A stretch of DNA of 64,000 bases from Crocinitomicaceae bacterium (lineage in GTDB: Bacteria; Bacteroidota; Bacteroidia; Flavobacteriales_D; Crocinitomicaceae): the NCBI GenBank assembly GCA_017983465.1, contig JAGOBK010000004.1, forward strand, positions 282,652 through 346,651. Reading direction: 5' to 3'. The position numbers and the translations under genes are program-made. Positions 36,581 to 45,912 of this stretch are shown in pieces (positions within the stretch are counted from its first letter, which is position 1; each line of letters opens with the position of its first letter). The notes beneath the pieces were generated by a model that saw only the letters and a program-made list of their open reading frames with translations, searched no databases and had not been told where the DNA came from.

Positions 36581-37287
36581 TTGAGTTGGATCCGTTTTTC
36601 AGTAGATGGAATGAGTTCTCCCTGAAGTTGACATTCTGACATAAAAATATCGCGTAATAACTGAGGTTTTTGTTGTCGGTCGATGGCGTCCATAAAAAAG
36701 TCCATGCGGTCTCCACCATTTGCTAAGTAATCACTTGTTATCACCCAAAAATGTGTGGTGTTTTCTTGCATCCCGTTAAGCACGAGTTTTCCTTGAATGA
36801 GCCGTGCATTTGAAATCGGCTCACCACCGGATTGATTCAGATAAGTTTCAATTTTCGTTAAACTGGAAATAGGCATACGCATCCACACAACTTGGTTGTC
36901 AAAGGGCATTAATCGAAAGATATCTCCACGGGTCACATTTCCTTTGCCAATTGACGACCTTAATCCACCAACACTTAATAAGCAGAAAACAGGCTCGCTC
37001 ATGCGTACTGTCCGCGTTTGATTTGCAAAGAGTGCGTCTGCAGTCCAATTTCCTAGCAGACTATTTGGTCTTCCACTTTCAAAATCGATTGGTGCGGTTG
37101 CCAAAACAGTATTCATGACTTTATCTACGGAGTCTTTATACGGTTGAATAGCTTCTTTTATGGCCGTTTGATCTTTATTGTTTTCAAGAATGGCCGTTTT
37201 CCCACTTGATGGTAATACGACCAAATGAGAAGAGCAAGCCACAAGGCTTGCTCCAATCAAAAAAAGTATACTGTTTATTCGGATCAC
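36577..37287 (-). CDS. 5'-nucleotidase C-terminal domain lipoprotein
   Basis: Encodes a lipoprotein (lipobox SLVAC, Cys18) of 236 residues corresponding to the UshA substrate-binding C-terminal domain. It contains NLLGNWTADAL-like NSLLGNWTADALFAN near residue 78, GGLRSSIGKGNVTRGDIFRLMPFDN near 107-131, and TSDYLANGGDRMDFF near 190-204. It lacks the metallophosphatase domain, which is the next gene (overlap 36577-36580). The gene order is therefore C-domain then N-domain, each with its own export signal, so this is a true split rather than a frameshift. It overlaps the endonuclease gene upstream by four bases. Confidence 0.9.
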   Translation of the reverse strand: MIRINSILFLIGASLVACSSHLVVLPSSGKTAILENNKDQTAIKEAIQPYKDSVDKVMNTVLATAPIDFESGRPNSLLGNWTADALFANQTRTVRMSEPVFCLLSVGGLRSSIGKGNVTRGDIFRLMPFDNQVVWMRMPISSLTKIETYLNQSGGEPISNARLIQGKLVLNGMQENTTHFWVITSDYLANGGDRMDFFMDAIDRQQKPQLLRDIFMSECQLQGELIPSTEKRIQLK

Positions 37288-39548
37288 TCGACGATAAATT
37301 CGCGTTGAACTTGACCGAATGTTGTTCCAACTTGAAGAAGGTACATTCCCGATTTGAATTCAGTTGTTCCTAATTCTAATACAGGAACTTGAATGTTAGA
37401 AGACGATTTAATTACTCTGCCTTGCATATCCATGATGGTGTATTCAACAATGTCTAATCCGTTCACCTGAGCAAATAATTTATCAGAAGTTGGTACAGGG
37501 AACACGGTGAAATTAGCAGCTAATTTCTCATCGATTCCAGCATCACAAACTAAATAAGACATGTTTGCAAAATTAACGTGACAAGCAAAATTCACAGAGT
37601 CAACATATGGATTTCTATTTGCTTGTTTGCTGAAAATAAATTCATTTCTCGCAATTTCGTAATTATCAGGAAGGTCATTAAAGTGCCATGTTTTCAAAGA
37701 CTCTTGACTTTGGTTTGTTGGTAATTGCCAGTTGTTTCCCCCTTGAGTATTGTATGCTGTTGCCATGTAGAAAATAGAACGGGCAGCATTTCCTTTTTGA
37801 GCTGCACGAGGTTCGTATACCAATTGATTTCCGCTATATCCTACACTTCCTTCTAAGTATGTGAATACCACATTTCCGTCGATATCCATCATTGGCAAGT
37901 TGCTTCTTGGTGTGTTGGCTTGTTGCAAGTTTGTAGGCCATAGGTTGTGTTGGTCACTGTATTCTGGTTGCTCAGGATTATCACATGGGAATGTAGGCAT
38001 CCAAGAGTGACAATAAGAGTGCTCACGAGAATATCCTTGAGCTGACCAGTCAAATGGCTCATCAAATACTTTGCGTTCACCTGAATAAACACATGTCACG
38101 AAAGATTGCCCGTTCGTGGTATCGCGAATCTCAAATTGATTCATCACAGTTGTTTTGTAATTGAAGTAAGAAACGACAGTGTGAGGGTTAATCAAAGCAC
38201 TCAAGTCACTTAAAAATGTTGTTGAACCAGAAGTGATTCCAGCATAATAGTTTCCGATTTGCTCTCCTTGACTTGTAACGTTTCCGATGGCAGGAGTAGT
38301 TGTTTTATAATTTTCAAATCCAGCAGGACCATTGAATGCGTAAACAGCAAAATGGTAGTTTTGATTGGCAATGATTCCACGTGGAGTGAATCCTGTTCCA
38401 CTGCCGATATATGCCACACGTGCATCTCCAACAACGTCACCTCTTTTGTAACTTGTACCATCCGTTGGCATTCCAGTAACTGCAGATCCATTTTTCCAAA
38501 GAACAATGTAATTTTCAGCATTGGTTCCAGCTGTGTATTGTCCGCCAACTGTATAAGCTTTTACTAGAGGGAAGGTTAAATTCGATGGATTAGAAGTAGG
38601 TTCCGTTGCAAGGTTATTCGTACCGATTGCGTACAAGTTAATGATGTATGGATTCTCATCACTGTCATTGTTTGCAATCGAGATTGTCGCTGTACGTGTA
38701 CCTGTTCCAGTTGGAGTGAATGTCAAGGAGTAACTATTACTTCCCAATCCAGCAACTGTTCCAGTAGTTAAGTTAATTCCAAATTCAGAAGCGTTTGCCC
38801 CTGTAAATGTCACGCCGGAAAGCGTCAAGGCGGAAACTCCTGTGTTTTCAATGGTCACATTTGTAGCAGCAGTAGTTCCTACGATATACGTATCGTTATT
38901 AAGAACGGTTGAACCGTTTACTTTCACGTTGATCTCTCTTGCAGGAGCAACGTAAGGGAAAATATCCAATAAGTTTCTTGGAATGATTTGGTAATTCGCG
39001 TTGAATTGTCCTAATAAACCAACAATGGAAATTGGTCCAGTTGGAATGGCAGTGCCATCAATGTTTGTTGAACCGTTCACACGAACATCGAATGTGCTTG
39101 TTCCATTAGAAACTTGAACCGTACTATTTCCAGTGGCAAAGTTCCCAGTTTGAACAAACGTAACGTTATCAAAACGCACCAATTGTGCCTCCAAAGATTC
39201 CGTACCACTCGTGAAGGGAATTGTTTGAGCTAAAGGAAGTACAGCAGGACCATGGTTGATAAAACTATTCGTAGGAGAAAGTTCCAATAAACCACTGAAG
39301 TCAAATAATACTCCTGTTGCTGTAATTGAGTCACCGCGTTGAACAGAAGATAAAGAACTTCCGTAGCAAGCGATACCGGCTGTTCCGTCTTGCAAGTAGC
39401 GGATACTTCCAAGCTCACTTCCATTGGTTACTACACCAGTAACGGTAACTGTTTGACCGATTCCTAAGTTTCGAACTTGAGAAATGGTTTGCGCTTTCAA
39501 ACTGAGTACAGTAAATAAAGCGAAAAAACTAAGTATTCCTTTTGTCAT
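37284..39548 (-). CDS. Secreted multidomain endonuclease I with T9SS sorting domain
   Basis: The 754-residue exported protein has a signal peptide ending near SLKAQ. An OB-fold/DUF5689-like beta region (residues about 20-195) and an immunoglobulin-like domain of the ASPM/SPD2 type (about 200-310) follow. The endonuclease I domain covers roughly 430-660. Its His-metal site is visible as YSREHSYCHSWMP near residue 502 and YSDQHNLWPTNLQQANTPRS near 522. The C-terminus has a T9SS type A sorting domain: FTVFPVPTSDKLFAQVNG through MYLLQVGTTFGQVQREFIVE. It should cut DNA or RNA outside the cell. It starts two bases after the TonB receptor stop. Confidence 0.9.
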   Translation of the reverse strand: MTKGILSFFALFTVLSLKAQTISQVRNLGIGQTVTVTGVVTNGSELGSIRYLQDGTAGIACYGSSLSSVQRGDSITATGVLFDFSGLLELSPTNSFINHGPAVLPLAQTIPFTSGTESLEAQLVRFDNVTFVQTGNFATGNSTVQVSNGTSTFDVRVNGSTNIDGTAIPTGPISIVGLLGQFNANYQIIPRNLLDIFPYVAPAREINVKVNGSTVLNNDTYIVGTTAATNVTIENTGVSALTLSGVTFTGANASEFGINLTTGTVAGLGSNSYSLTFTPTGTGTRTATISIANNDSDENPYIINLYAIGTNNLATEPTSNPSNLTFPLVKAYTVGGQYTAGTNAENYIVLWKNGSAVTGMPTDGTSYKRGDVVGDARVAYIGSGTGFTPRGIIANQNYHFAVYAFNGPAGFENYKTTTPAIGNVTSQGEQIGNYYAGITSGSTTFLSDLSALINPHTVVSYFNYKTTVMNQFEIRDTTNGQSFVTCVYSGERKVFDEPFDWSAQGYSREHSYCHSWMPTFPCDNPEQPEYSDQHNLWPTNLQQANTPRSNLPMMDIDGNVVFTYLEGSVGYSGNQLVYEPRAAQKGNAARSIFYMATAYNTQGGNNWQLPTNQSQESLKTWHFNDLPDNYEIARNEFIFSKQANRNPYVDSVNFACHVNFANMSYLVCDAGIDEKLAANFTVFPVPTSDKLFAQVNGLDIVEYTIMDMQGRVIKSSSNIQVPVLELGTTEFKSGMYLLQVGTTFGQVQREFIVE

Positions 39549-39550
39549 AA

Positions 39551-42298
39551 TTAAAATTGAATTGCGAGTGAAACATTAAAGCGAAATCCACCTCCAAACA
39601 TGACACTTGCTGATTGAGCATCGAAGGTGTTGTAAATATCATTTGCGTTGTTTGTTGCATCTGATATATACTTGGTATTTAGAGCGTTTGTGATAGTTGC
39701 AGTTGTCAGTAAGGAGAATGTTTTGAAGGGAATTTTATATCCAGCAAATACATTCAATAGCGCATATGATGGCATTTTCCAAGAATCTCGTCCACCATTG
39801 ACTCCTTGAAGTGTGAATGGATCAAAGTTTGAATAATAGCGATCGAAATATTGCAGTTGCAACTTGATGTAACCATTTTTAATTGGTTCGTACCTCAAAG
39901 CGGCAGCCATGGCAGTTTGTGCGGCATCACCTACGTGAACACCTTTGGCATCGAAACTAAATTCGAGTGAATCATATTGCGGGACAAACACTGTTTTAGA
40001 TGAATTCCAATACCATTGTCCAATGGATACCATTACGTCTCCGGAAAGTTTTTTAGAAAACTTAAACGCAGCATCAAATTCTCCACCTAGGTGGACAGCA
40101 TCCATTCCATTAATGTTAATGCGAATAAATTCTGTTGGATCATTTGGATCTGGAACTGCTACACCATAAGGAAAAGGTTTGTTCTTCCAATTCGTTGCAT
40201 ATGCATTGACATTGAATCCGAATTTCTCTTTTGCATAATTGTAACCACCTTCTGCTGAGAGGATTTTTTCATTGACGATTTCACCAAAGAAACTATTCGT
40301 GTTGTTATCAATGACATTTGAGAATTGTGGAGTTCGATTTAGGTATCCAACATTGACGTATGCTGTCGCATTTTTTTGCACCTGATAACTTAAACCAGAT
40401 TTGAAGGTAAATCCAGGGAGGAATTTCCAGTCTGTCGCGTAATACTTCAAATCTTTATTACTCGCATCATACGTTGTTCCGTTGTAGCTAATTGTATCCA
40501 ATGCGCCAATCCTCAAAACGGTATCACCTAAATCCAATACTCGTTTTTGGAAACGATCAACACCTTTATACCCATTCAAAATTCCGGATACATTGACAAA
40601 GTAAGATAATTTCTTTCCGGTATATTCCATTTGTCCAAATGCTCCGGTCCATTGTACAATACCATCTCTGTCTGCATTAAATGCATTTTTCGCAATTTTA
40701 TCTCCTACACGTTGCATTGGATCCGCATCGTTTTTATCAGCGGTACTTACAAAATAGTCACCTCCTAATAAATTAGTGATCACTTGGTAATGTGATCCTT
40801 GGTAATAGCGGAAATCAATCCCACCAGAAAACTCTAATTTCTTAGAGTAAGTGTAATTAAATTGACTCAAGTATCCTGCCCAAAAATGATTATTAATGCT
40901 TGCGTACAAAATTTGACTCGATTTAATCTCGGTTGGATGGTAAATTGGATCTGTATTCGGTGTGCCAAAAAGGGAATTGACTTGATTTTCTTTAATAACC
41001 AAATCCCAATTAATCAATCCGGAAGAATCTCTAAGCAACGCACTTGAATTGAAAATACTTGTTCCGCCTCCACGACCAACAGAAACATAGGCAATGTTTG
41101 AAATGGACAATTTATCATTGACTGACCAAAAGTCCTTTAAGGTAAATTGAGGTTTTGAATAGAAATTAAGTCGTTCGTTCAGAATTTCTTTTTTTCCGTC
41201 ACTATTCGTTTGATATCCCCAATGTTGGTTGAAACGGATCCCCATATCAGAGAAAATCATATTGGTGTCGATCGGCGCTCCAAGATCTCGAGCTGTTGCT
41301 TCATCGAAATATTGAATGGCTTGTGTGTACGATCGTTGACCATGTTCTTGTGGCGCAGCAAATGCAGACAAGGTCATTAGATGTTTGTCCAATTTCTTTG
41401 AAACCTTGAGGTACCCAAATTTACCTTGACTTGGCGTTCCATATACCCAACCATCGGCTTGTTTATAGGATGCAGAAAAAGTTAATCCCCAACCAGACTT
41501 TGTCATTCCGGTGTTGTAGGATAGGGTAGAGCGCAATAAGTTTCCAGTACCATATTCTTGACGGAAAGATCCGCCAGGTTTATTGGAAACACCTTGAGTA
41601 ATGATGTTAATTGTCCCACCTATGGAAGGCATGGCAATTTTGGTTGCTCCGAGTCCGCGTTGCACTTGCATTTGAGCTGTAATGGCATCTAGTCCAAACC
41701 AATTGGACCAATAAACAGCGCCATTTTCCATGTCGTTTACAGGAACACCATCGATCATCACACCAACATTTCGTTGATCGAATCCGCGCACGTTGATTCG
41801 TGCATCACCATCTCCACCACCTTGTTGTGTGGCATAGACTCCCGGAGTTCCATTCAGCAACATGGGTAAATCCCGAGAACCAAGTTCTTCAGTGATTTTT
41901 TGTAAAGGTATTTTTGTGACAGCGACGGGAACATTCTGAGAACCTGCTAAATTACCGATGACTTTGATTTCGCGGTATTCTTGACTTGCTCCGATGAAAA
42001 AATTGACTGTCAATATAGGTTTAGAGACTTGAATTTCCTGAACCATCGAGTCAAATCCCATCATTTTGAATGTAATGGAATAATCGCCGTAGGTCACATC
42101 GGTCATTTCGTAAATCCCTTGTGAGTTCGACATGGCTCTTTTCATCACGATTCCTTTATTATTGTAAAGGGTGATTTTAGCGCCACTTAAAAGTTGATTC
42201 GTAGCATTCTCACTGACTTCACCAGTGATTTTTGCCGTAGCTTGACTGAAACTCCATTCAGCAAAGCATGCGAAAAGAATAAGAATAAAATATTTCAT
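39551..42298 (-). CDS. TonB-dependent receptor with carboxypeptidase-regulatory-like N-terminal domain
   Basis: 915-residue outer-membrane import channel. After a signal peptide (AEWSFSQ) comes a CarboxypepD_reg-like domain, ITGEVSENATNQLLSGAKI to about residue 100. The plug follows, with VPVAVTKIPLQKI, NGTPGVYATQQGGGDGDARI and IDGVPVNDMENGAVYW near residues 130-200. The barrel ends in the aromatic AIQF. No SusD partner lies next to it, and instead it sits between a lamin-tail-domain protein and a secreted nuclease. I infer a receptor for nucleic-acid breakdown products, or for something freed by the locus. It follows the previous gene by 32 bases. Confidence 0.92.
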   Translation of the reverse strand: MKYFILILFACFAEWSFSQATAKITGEVSENATNQLLSGAKITLYNNKGIVMKRAMSNSQGIYEMTDVTYGDYSITFKMMGFDSMVQEIQVSKPILTVNFFIGASQEYREIKVIGNLAGSQNVPVAVTKIPLQKITEELGSRDLPMLLNGTPGVYATQQGGGDGDARINVRGFDQRNVGVMIDGVPVNDMENGAVYWSNWFGLDAITAQMQVQRGLGATKIAMPSIGGTINIITQGVSNKPGGSFRQEYGTGNLLRSTLSYNTGMTKSGWGLTFSASYKQADGWVYGTPSQGKFGYLKVSKKLDKHLMTLSAFAAPQEHGQRSYTQAIQYFDEATARDLGAPIDTNMIFSDMGIRFNQHWGYQTNSDGKKEILNERLNFYSKPQFTLKDFWSVNDKLSISNIAYVSVGRGGGTSIFNSSALLRDSSGLINWDLVIKENQVNSLFGTPNTDPIYHPTEIKSSQILYASINNHFWAGYLSQFNYTYSKKLEFSGGIDFRYYQGSHYQVITNLLGGDYFVSTADKNDADPMQRVGDKIAKNAFNADRDGIVQWTGAFGQMEYTGKKLSYFVNVSGILNGYKGVDRFQKRVLDLGDTVLRIGALDTISYNGTTYDASNKDLKYYATDWKFLPGFTFKSGLSYQVQKNATAYVNVGYLNRTPQFSNVIDNNTNSFFGEIVNEKILSAEGGYNYAKEKFGFNVNAYATNWKNKPFPYGVAVPDPNDPTEFIRININGMDAVHLGGEFDAAFKFSKKLSGDVMVSIGQWYWNSSKTVFVPQYDSLEFSFDAKGVHVGDAAQTAMAAALRYEPIKNGYIKLQLQYFDRYYSNFDPFTLQGVNGGRDSWKMPSYALLNVFAGYKIPFKTFSLLTTATITNALNTKYISDATNNANDIYNTFDAQSASVMFGGGFRFNVSLAIQF

Positions 42299-42330
42299 CG
42301 TTTTTCGAGTAGGACAATAAACTGTCGTAC

Positions 42331-43389
42331 TTATCTTAAGATGATTTTACGGATCAATTGTTGTCCGTTAAGATCTGTCATTCGAATGATGTAAACACCA
42401 CTGAATTCGCTCAAATCCAGAGAAATAACTGGTTTTGAACCGATGTTTGCTTGTGTGTAGATGGTTTGTCCAAGTGAGTTTAAAACTTGAATTTTACGAA
42501 TACTACCGTTGCTCTTGATATTCACAAGTCCGTTGCTTGGATTTGGATAAACACTTAATGAACTCACTTCATTTTCATTGACTGCAGCAGGATTACATGA
42601 ACAGTCATGTGTTCCAAGTGAACTCCAGTTTCCATCTAGAATTGGATTTCCACTTGTTCCGTATAGGGTATCTCCGTTTGCATCTAAACGAACAATTACT
42701 GGTGGAATCGAATCGTAGTCTAAAAGTGGGTCAAAAAACGAAGGGTTTGTTGTTGATCCTTTTACAATTGTTGCTTTACGAATCATGGAATGATCTTTCG
42801 TAATCAATACGCCTAAACCTGTACTGTAAGGAAACTGTGTTGACCATGCTCCGTCGTTTCCGGATGAAGTTCCTGTTTCATTCGCCGGATTCTCTCCAAT
42901 TTTTCCTAAAAGATCCACAATAGCGAATCCAGGTACATTTGTAGCGTTTATTAAGGTTGTTGCTGTAGAAGGTAAAGTACCTTTTGCCAACATAATGGCG
43001 TCATTACCGTTCCAATAAAAGGAGTTTGATGTATTGTAAATTGGACAATAAAATCCGTCTGCACGAGCTTGTAATGAATCCCAGATTGGAGCTTCTTGAC
43101 CTGTTCCATTTGGATCTTGTTTATCAAGAACGGCAACATATACATCATGCGCAGCGATTGTTCCGGATAATTGGATGGAATTAGCAACAGTTGCTGTCGT
43201 TGCACCGTTCGAATAGCGTGAAACAAAGTAACCACTCAGGTTGATTGGATTAGCAGTTGGATTGTAAATTTCTAAGGCTTTGTTGTTTGACCATCCTTCT
43301 ACGTATTCAGAAATGAATAATTCAGAACAATTTTGAGCAGTTGCATTCAGTGTTAAAACACTTGTGATAAACAGTAAAATTTTTTTCAT
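42331..43389 (-). CDS. Secreted lamin-tail-domain (LTD) protein with T9SS sorting domain
   Basis: The 352-residue protein has a Sec signal (MKKILLFITSVLTLNATAQ) and then a lamin-tail domain opening CSELFISEYVEGWSNNKALE and continuing IYNPTANPINLSGYFVSRYS, the classic bacterial LTD pattern (residues about 20-180). The C-terminal type A T9SS sorting domain begins SLSVYPNPSNGLVNIKSNG near residue 280 and ends QQLIRKIILR. Bacterial LTD domains often go with extracellular nucleases and are thought to bind DNA or surfaces, which fits the next two genes. It is the first gene of the run down to 34725. Confidence 0.9.
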   Translation of the reverse strand: MKKILLFITSVLTLNATAQNCSELFISEYVEGWSNNKALEIYNPTANPINLSGYFVSRYSNGATTATVANSIQLSGTIAAHDVYVAVLDKQDPNGTGQEAPIWDSLQARADGFYCPIYNTSNSFYWNGNDAIMLAKGTLPSTATTLINATNVPGFAIVDLLGKIGENPANETGTSSGNDGAWSTQFPYSTGLGVLITKDHSMIRKATIVKGSTTNPSFFDPLLDYDSIPPVIVRLDANGDTLYGTSGNPILDGNWSSLGTHDCSCNPAAVNENEVSSLSVYPNPSNGLVNIKSNGSIRKIQVLNSLGQTIYTQANIGSKPVISLDLSEFSGVYIIRMTDLNGQQLIRKIILR

Positions 43390-43452
43390 AATCCAATAAA
43401 AACAAGCAACATGAACTTTTTTTGTCGTTACAAAGTCATGAAGTTATTATTC

Positions 43453-43518
43453 TTTTTAGGTGGTTTCAGCATAGATGCATCAAGGAGGACACCTGAAAAG
43501 TTGAAACAAATTTAGGTG
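43453..43518 (-). promoter_or_regulatory. Structured leader and candidate promoter of the nucleic-acid locus
   Basis: On the minus strand a TAAATTTG box (43514-43507) is a possible -7 element for the gene starting at 43389. Around it are repeated arms: TTTTTAGGTG at 43453-43462, CACCTGAAAA at 43490-43499, and a second TTTAGGTG at 43511-43518. The middle arm can pair with either flanking arm. The inner loop holds GATGCATC. No -33 TTTG is evident. It may be an operator or a leader structure controlling the locus. Confidence 0.35.
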
Positions 43519-43635
43519 TTTTTTTGAAAAATAAATAAACTTTTAGGTTAAACTTTCATGAATTGAATGTTAGCGAATTGAACAAGTTGTTTAATCCAAG
43601 TACAATACTTAAATTCGGGCTTCAAATAATCACAC

Positions 43636-45795
43636 ATGAAAAATAGTTTCTTCTTTCTTTTTACCCTTGTTTACTCTATTGCTTTCTCACAAGACCTTAC
43701 AGTTGAGCGCATTTGGAAAAATTATGAATTTAGTCCAAAGCGAATTAGCGGATTTAAATCCATGAACGATGGAGAACATTACACCAATGTAAAAGATGGT
43801 AATTCCATTTATAAATTCAGTTTGAACGATATGAATGACAAAGGAACTGTTGTTCTTGATGGTTCGAAACTACTAGTTGATGGTAAAAAACTGGCGTTCG
43901 ATGACTATGAGTTTAATTCGGATGAAACAAAAATTCTTTTGTTAACGAATGTGGAGTCCATATACCGTCGTAGTTATCAAGCAGTCTATTATTTGTATGA
44001 CCTTTCAACGCAAAAATTGACGCCTCTAGATCCCGCTCATTCGCCACAAACCTTGGCGGAATACTCGCCGGATGGTAAGAAGGTATCCTTTATTCATGGA
44101 AACGACCTTTATGTAAAAACCATTTCCTCTGGAAAAGTCGAGAAATTAACATTGGATGGGAAACGAAACAAAATCATCAACGGGACAACGGATTGGGTAT
44201 ATGAAGAAGAATTCTCCATCACCAAAGCATATGGTTGGTCCCCTGACAGTAAGTACATAGCTTATTTGCGTTTTGATGAAAAAGAAGTGCCCGAATTCAG
44301 TATGGATATGTTCGAAGGACTTTATCCAGAACAATATGAGTTTAAATATCCAAAAGCCGGTGAAGTGAATAGTATTGTTACCGCTCATTGTGTTTCCTTA
44401 GAAAGTAAAAAAGTACAGCACATTCATTTAGGTAACTACGAATACATTCCTCGTTTGAATTGGTCATCCAAATCAAATCAATTGATTGTTCAAACCATGA
44501 ATCGTCACCAAAGTGAATTAAACTATTGGTTAGTGGATATGGTGAAAGGAAAAGCGGTGAGTAAAAACTTTTTTACGGAGAAATCGCAAACCTATGTGGA
44601 TATCGACGACAACTTATTAATCTTGAAGGATGGACAATCAATTTTGCGTACAAGCGAAGAAAATGGATACCGCCATATTTTCCAATTGAATTTTGATGGT
44701 TCGGTAAAACAAATTACAAGCGGACCATGGGATGTGATTGATTTTCTTGGATTCGATGAAAGTACGCAACAAATTTATTTTAGTTCAGCAGAAAAAGGTG
44801 CGATTCATAAATCGATTTATGCTGTTCAATTGGATGGATCCAATAAACGCGATTTAACAGCCACTGTTGGTTCGAATGAAGCCGAGTTTTTAAATGGAAT
44901 GAAGTATTTTGTACATACGTATTCAAATGCGAATCAAGCGCCAGTTTACTCCCTCTGCAAAAGCGATGGTTCCGTGGTTCGCGTATTAGAATCCAATCAG
45001 GCTTTTATGGACAAACTAAAAAAGGAACGCTTGTCCACGAAACAATTTATTGAAATTTCAGCAAATGGTGTAAAATTGAATGCTTCGGTTATTCTTCCAG
45101 TTGGATTCGATCCAGAAAAGAAATACCCGATGTATGTGAATGTATATGGAGGTCCTGGACATAATGAAGTATTAGACGCTTGGGATGGAAATGATTATTT
45201 CTTCCACCAACTTTTAGCGCAAAAGGGGTACATCGTTTTTCAAGTGGATCCTCGAGGTACGATGTATCAAGGTGCGGCATTTAAAAAGTCAACCTATTTA
45301 CAATTAGGTAAGTTGGAAATCGAAGATGTCATCAATGCCGTAAAGGAATATTCAAAAAATTCGTTTGTTGATGCTAGTCGTGTTGGAATCATGGGGTGGA
45401 GTTATGGTGGATTCATGGCATCTTTAGGAATAACAAAAGGAGCGGATGTCTTTAAAATGGCGATCGCGGTTGCACCGGTTACGAATTGGCGTTATTATGA
45501 CAATATTTACACGGAACGATTTATGCGAACTCCACAAGAAAACGCAGATGGTTACGATCGAAATTCACCGATTAATTATGTAGATAACATCAAAGGGAAA
45601 TATCTTTTAATTCACGGTTCGGCGGATGATAATGTTCATTACCAGAATAGTATGGAGATGATTACTGCGCTTGTGAAAGCGAATAAACAATTTGACTTGT
45701 TTATTTATCCAAACAAAAACCATGGTATATATGGCGGTAATACACGGAATCACTTATTTCAGTTGATGTTGAATTTCATCGATGAAAACCTATAG
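43636..45795 (+). CDS. Dipeptidyl peptidase IV, S9B prolyl oligopeptidase
   Basis: Exported serine peptidase removing Xaa-Pro dipeptides from peptides. The 719-residue protein has a signal peptide ending near IAFSQD, an eight-bladed DPPIV propeller (residues about 40-470), and a C-terminal alpha/beta hydrolase. The nucleophile is in GWSYGGFMASLG near residue 590; the Asp is in HGSADDNVHYQNS near 663 and the His in NKNHGIYGG near 692, completing the triad. The propeller Glu pair that holds the N-terminus is probably EEEF near residue 192. Probably periplasmic or surface-located. It is divergent from the LTD gene. Confidence 0.9.
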   Translation: MKNSFFFLFTLVYSIAFSQDLTVERIWKNYEFSPKRISGFKSMNDGEHYTNVKDGNSIYKFSLNDMNDKGTVVLDGSKLLVDGKKLAFDDYEFNSDETKILLLTNVESIYRRSYQAVYYLYDLSTQKLTPLDPAHSPQTLAEYSPDGKKVSFIHGNDLYVKTISSGKVEKLTLDGKRNKIINGTTDWVYEEEFSITKAYGWSPDSKYIAYLRFDEKEVPEFSMDMFEGLYPEQYEFKYPKAGEVNSIVTAHCVSLESKKVQHIHLGNYEYIPRLNWSSKSNQLIVQTMNRHQSELNYWLVDMVKGKAVSKNFFTEKSQTYVDIDDNLLILKDGQSILRTSEENGYRHIFQLNFDGSVKQITSGPWDVIDFLGFDESTQQIYFSSAEKGAIHKSIYAVQLDGSNKRDLTATVGSNEAEFLNGMKYFVHTYSNANQAPVYSLCKSDGSVVRVLESNQAFMDKLKKERLSTKQFIEISANGVKLNASVILPVGFDPEKKYPMYVNVYGGPGHNEVLDAWDGNDYFFHQLLAQKGYIVFQVDPRGTMYQGAAFKKSTYLQLGKLEIEDVINAVKEYSKNSFVDASRVGIMGWSYGGFMASLGITKGADVFKMAIAVAPVTNWRYYDNIYTERFMRTPQENADGYDRNSPINYVDNIKGKYLLIHGSADDNVHYQNSMEMITALVKANKQFDLFIYPNKNHGIYGGNTRNHLFQLMLNFIDENL

Positions 45796-45912
45796 ATGAC
45801 TAATAAAATGTCATTAAATCATTAATATTTTACACGAGACAAACAGATTTCGATGTTTCTTTTGTAATTTAGGGCAAACTTTTATACCAAACACATATTT
45901 CGACAGAAAAAA

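Noticed and set aside
35678..37287. Frameshifted 5'-nucleotidase pseudogene
   Set aside because: Each half has its own start and export signal, and the domain order is reversed compared with a single UshA chain.
42951..43235. Additional small minus-strand frame within the LTD gene
   Set aside because: Same strand but another frame of the LTD gene, which explains the sequence fully; Gln/Leu-rich shadow composition.
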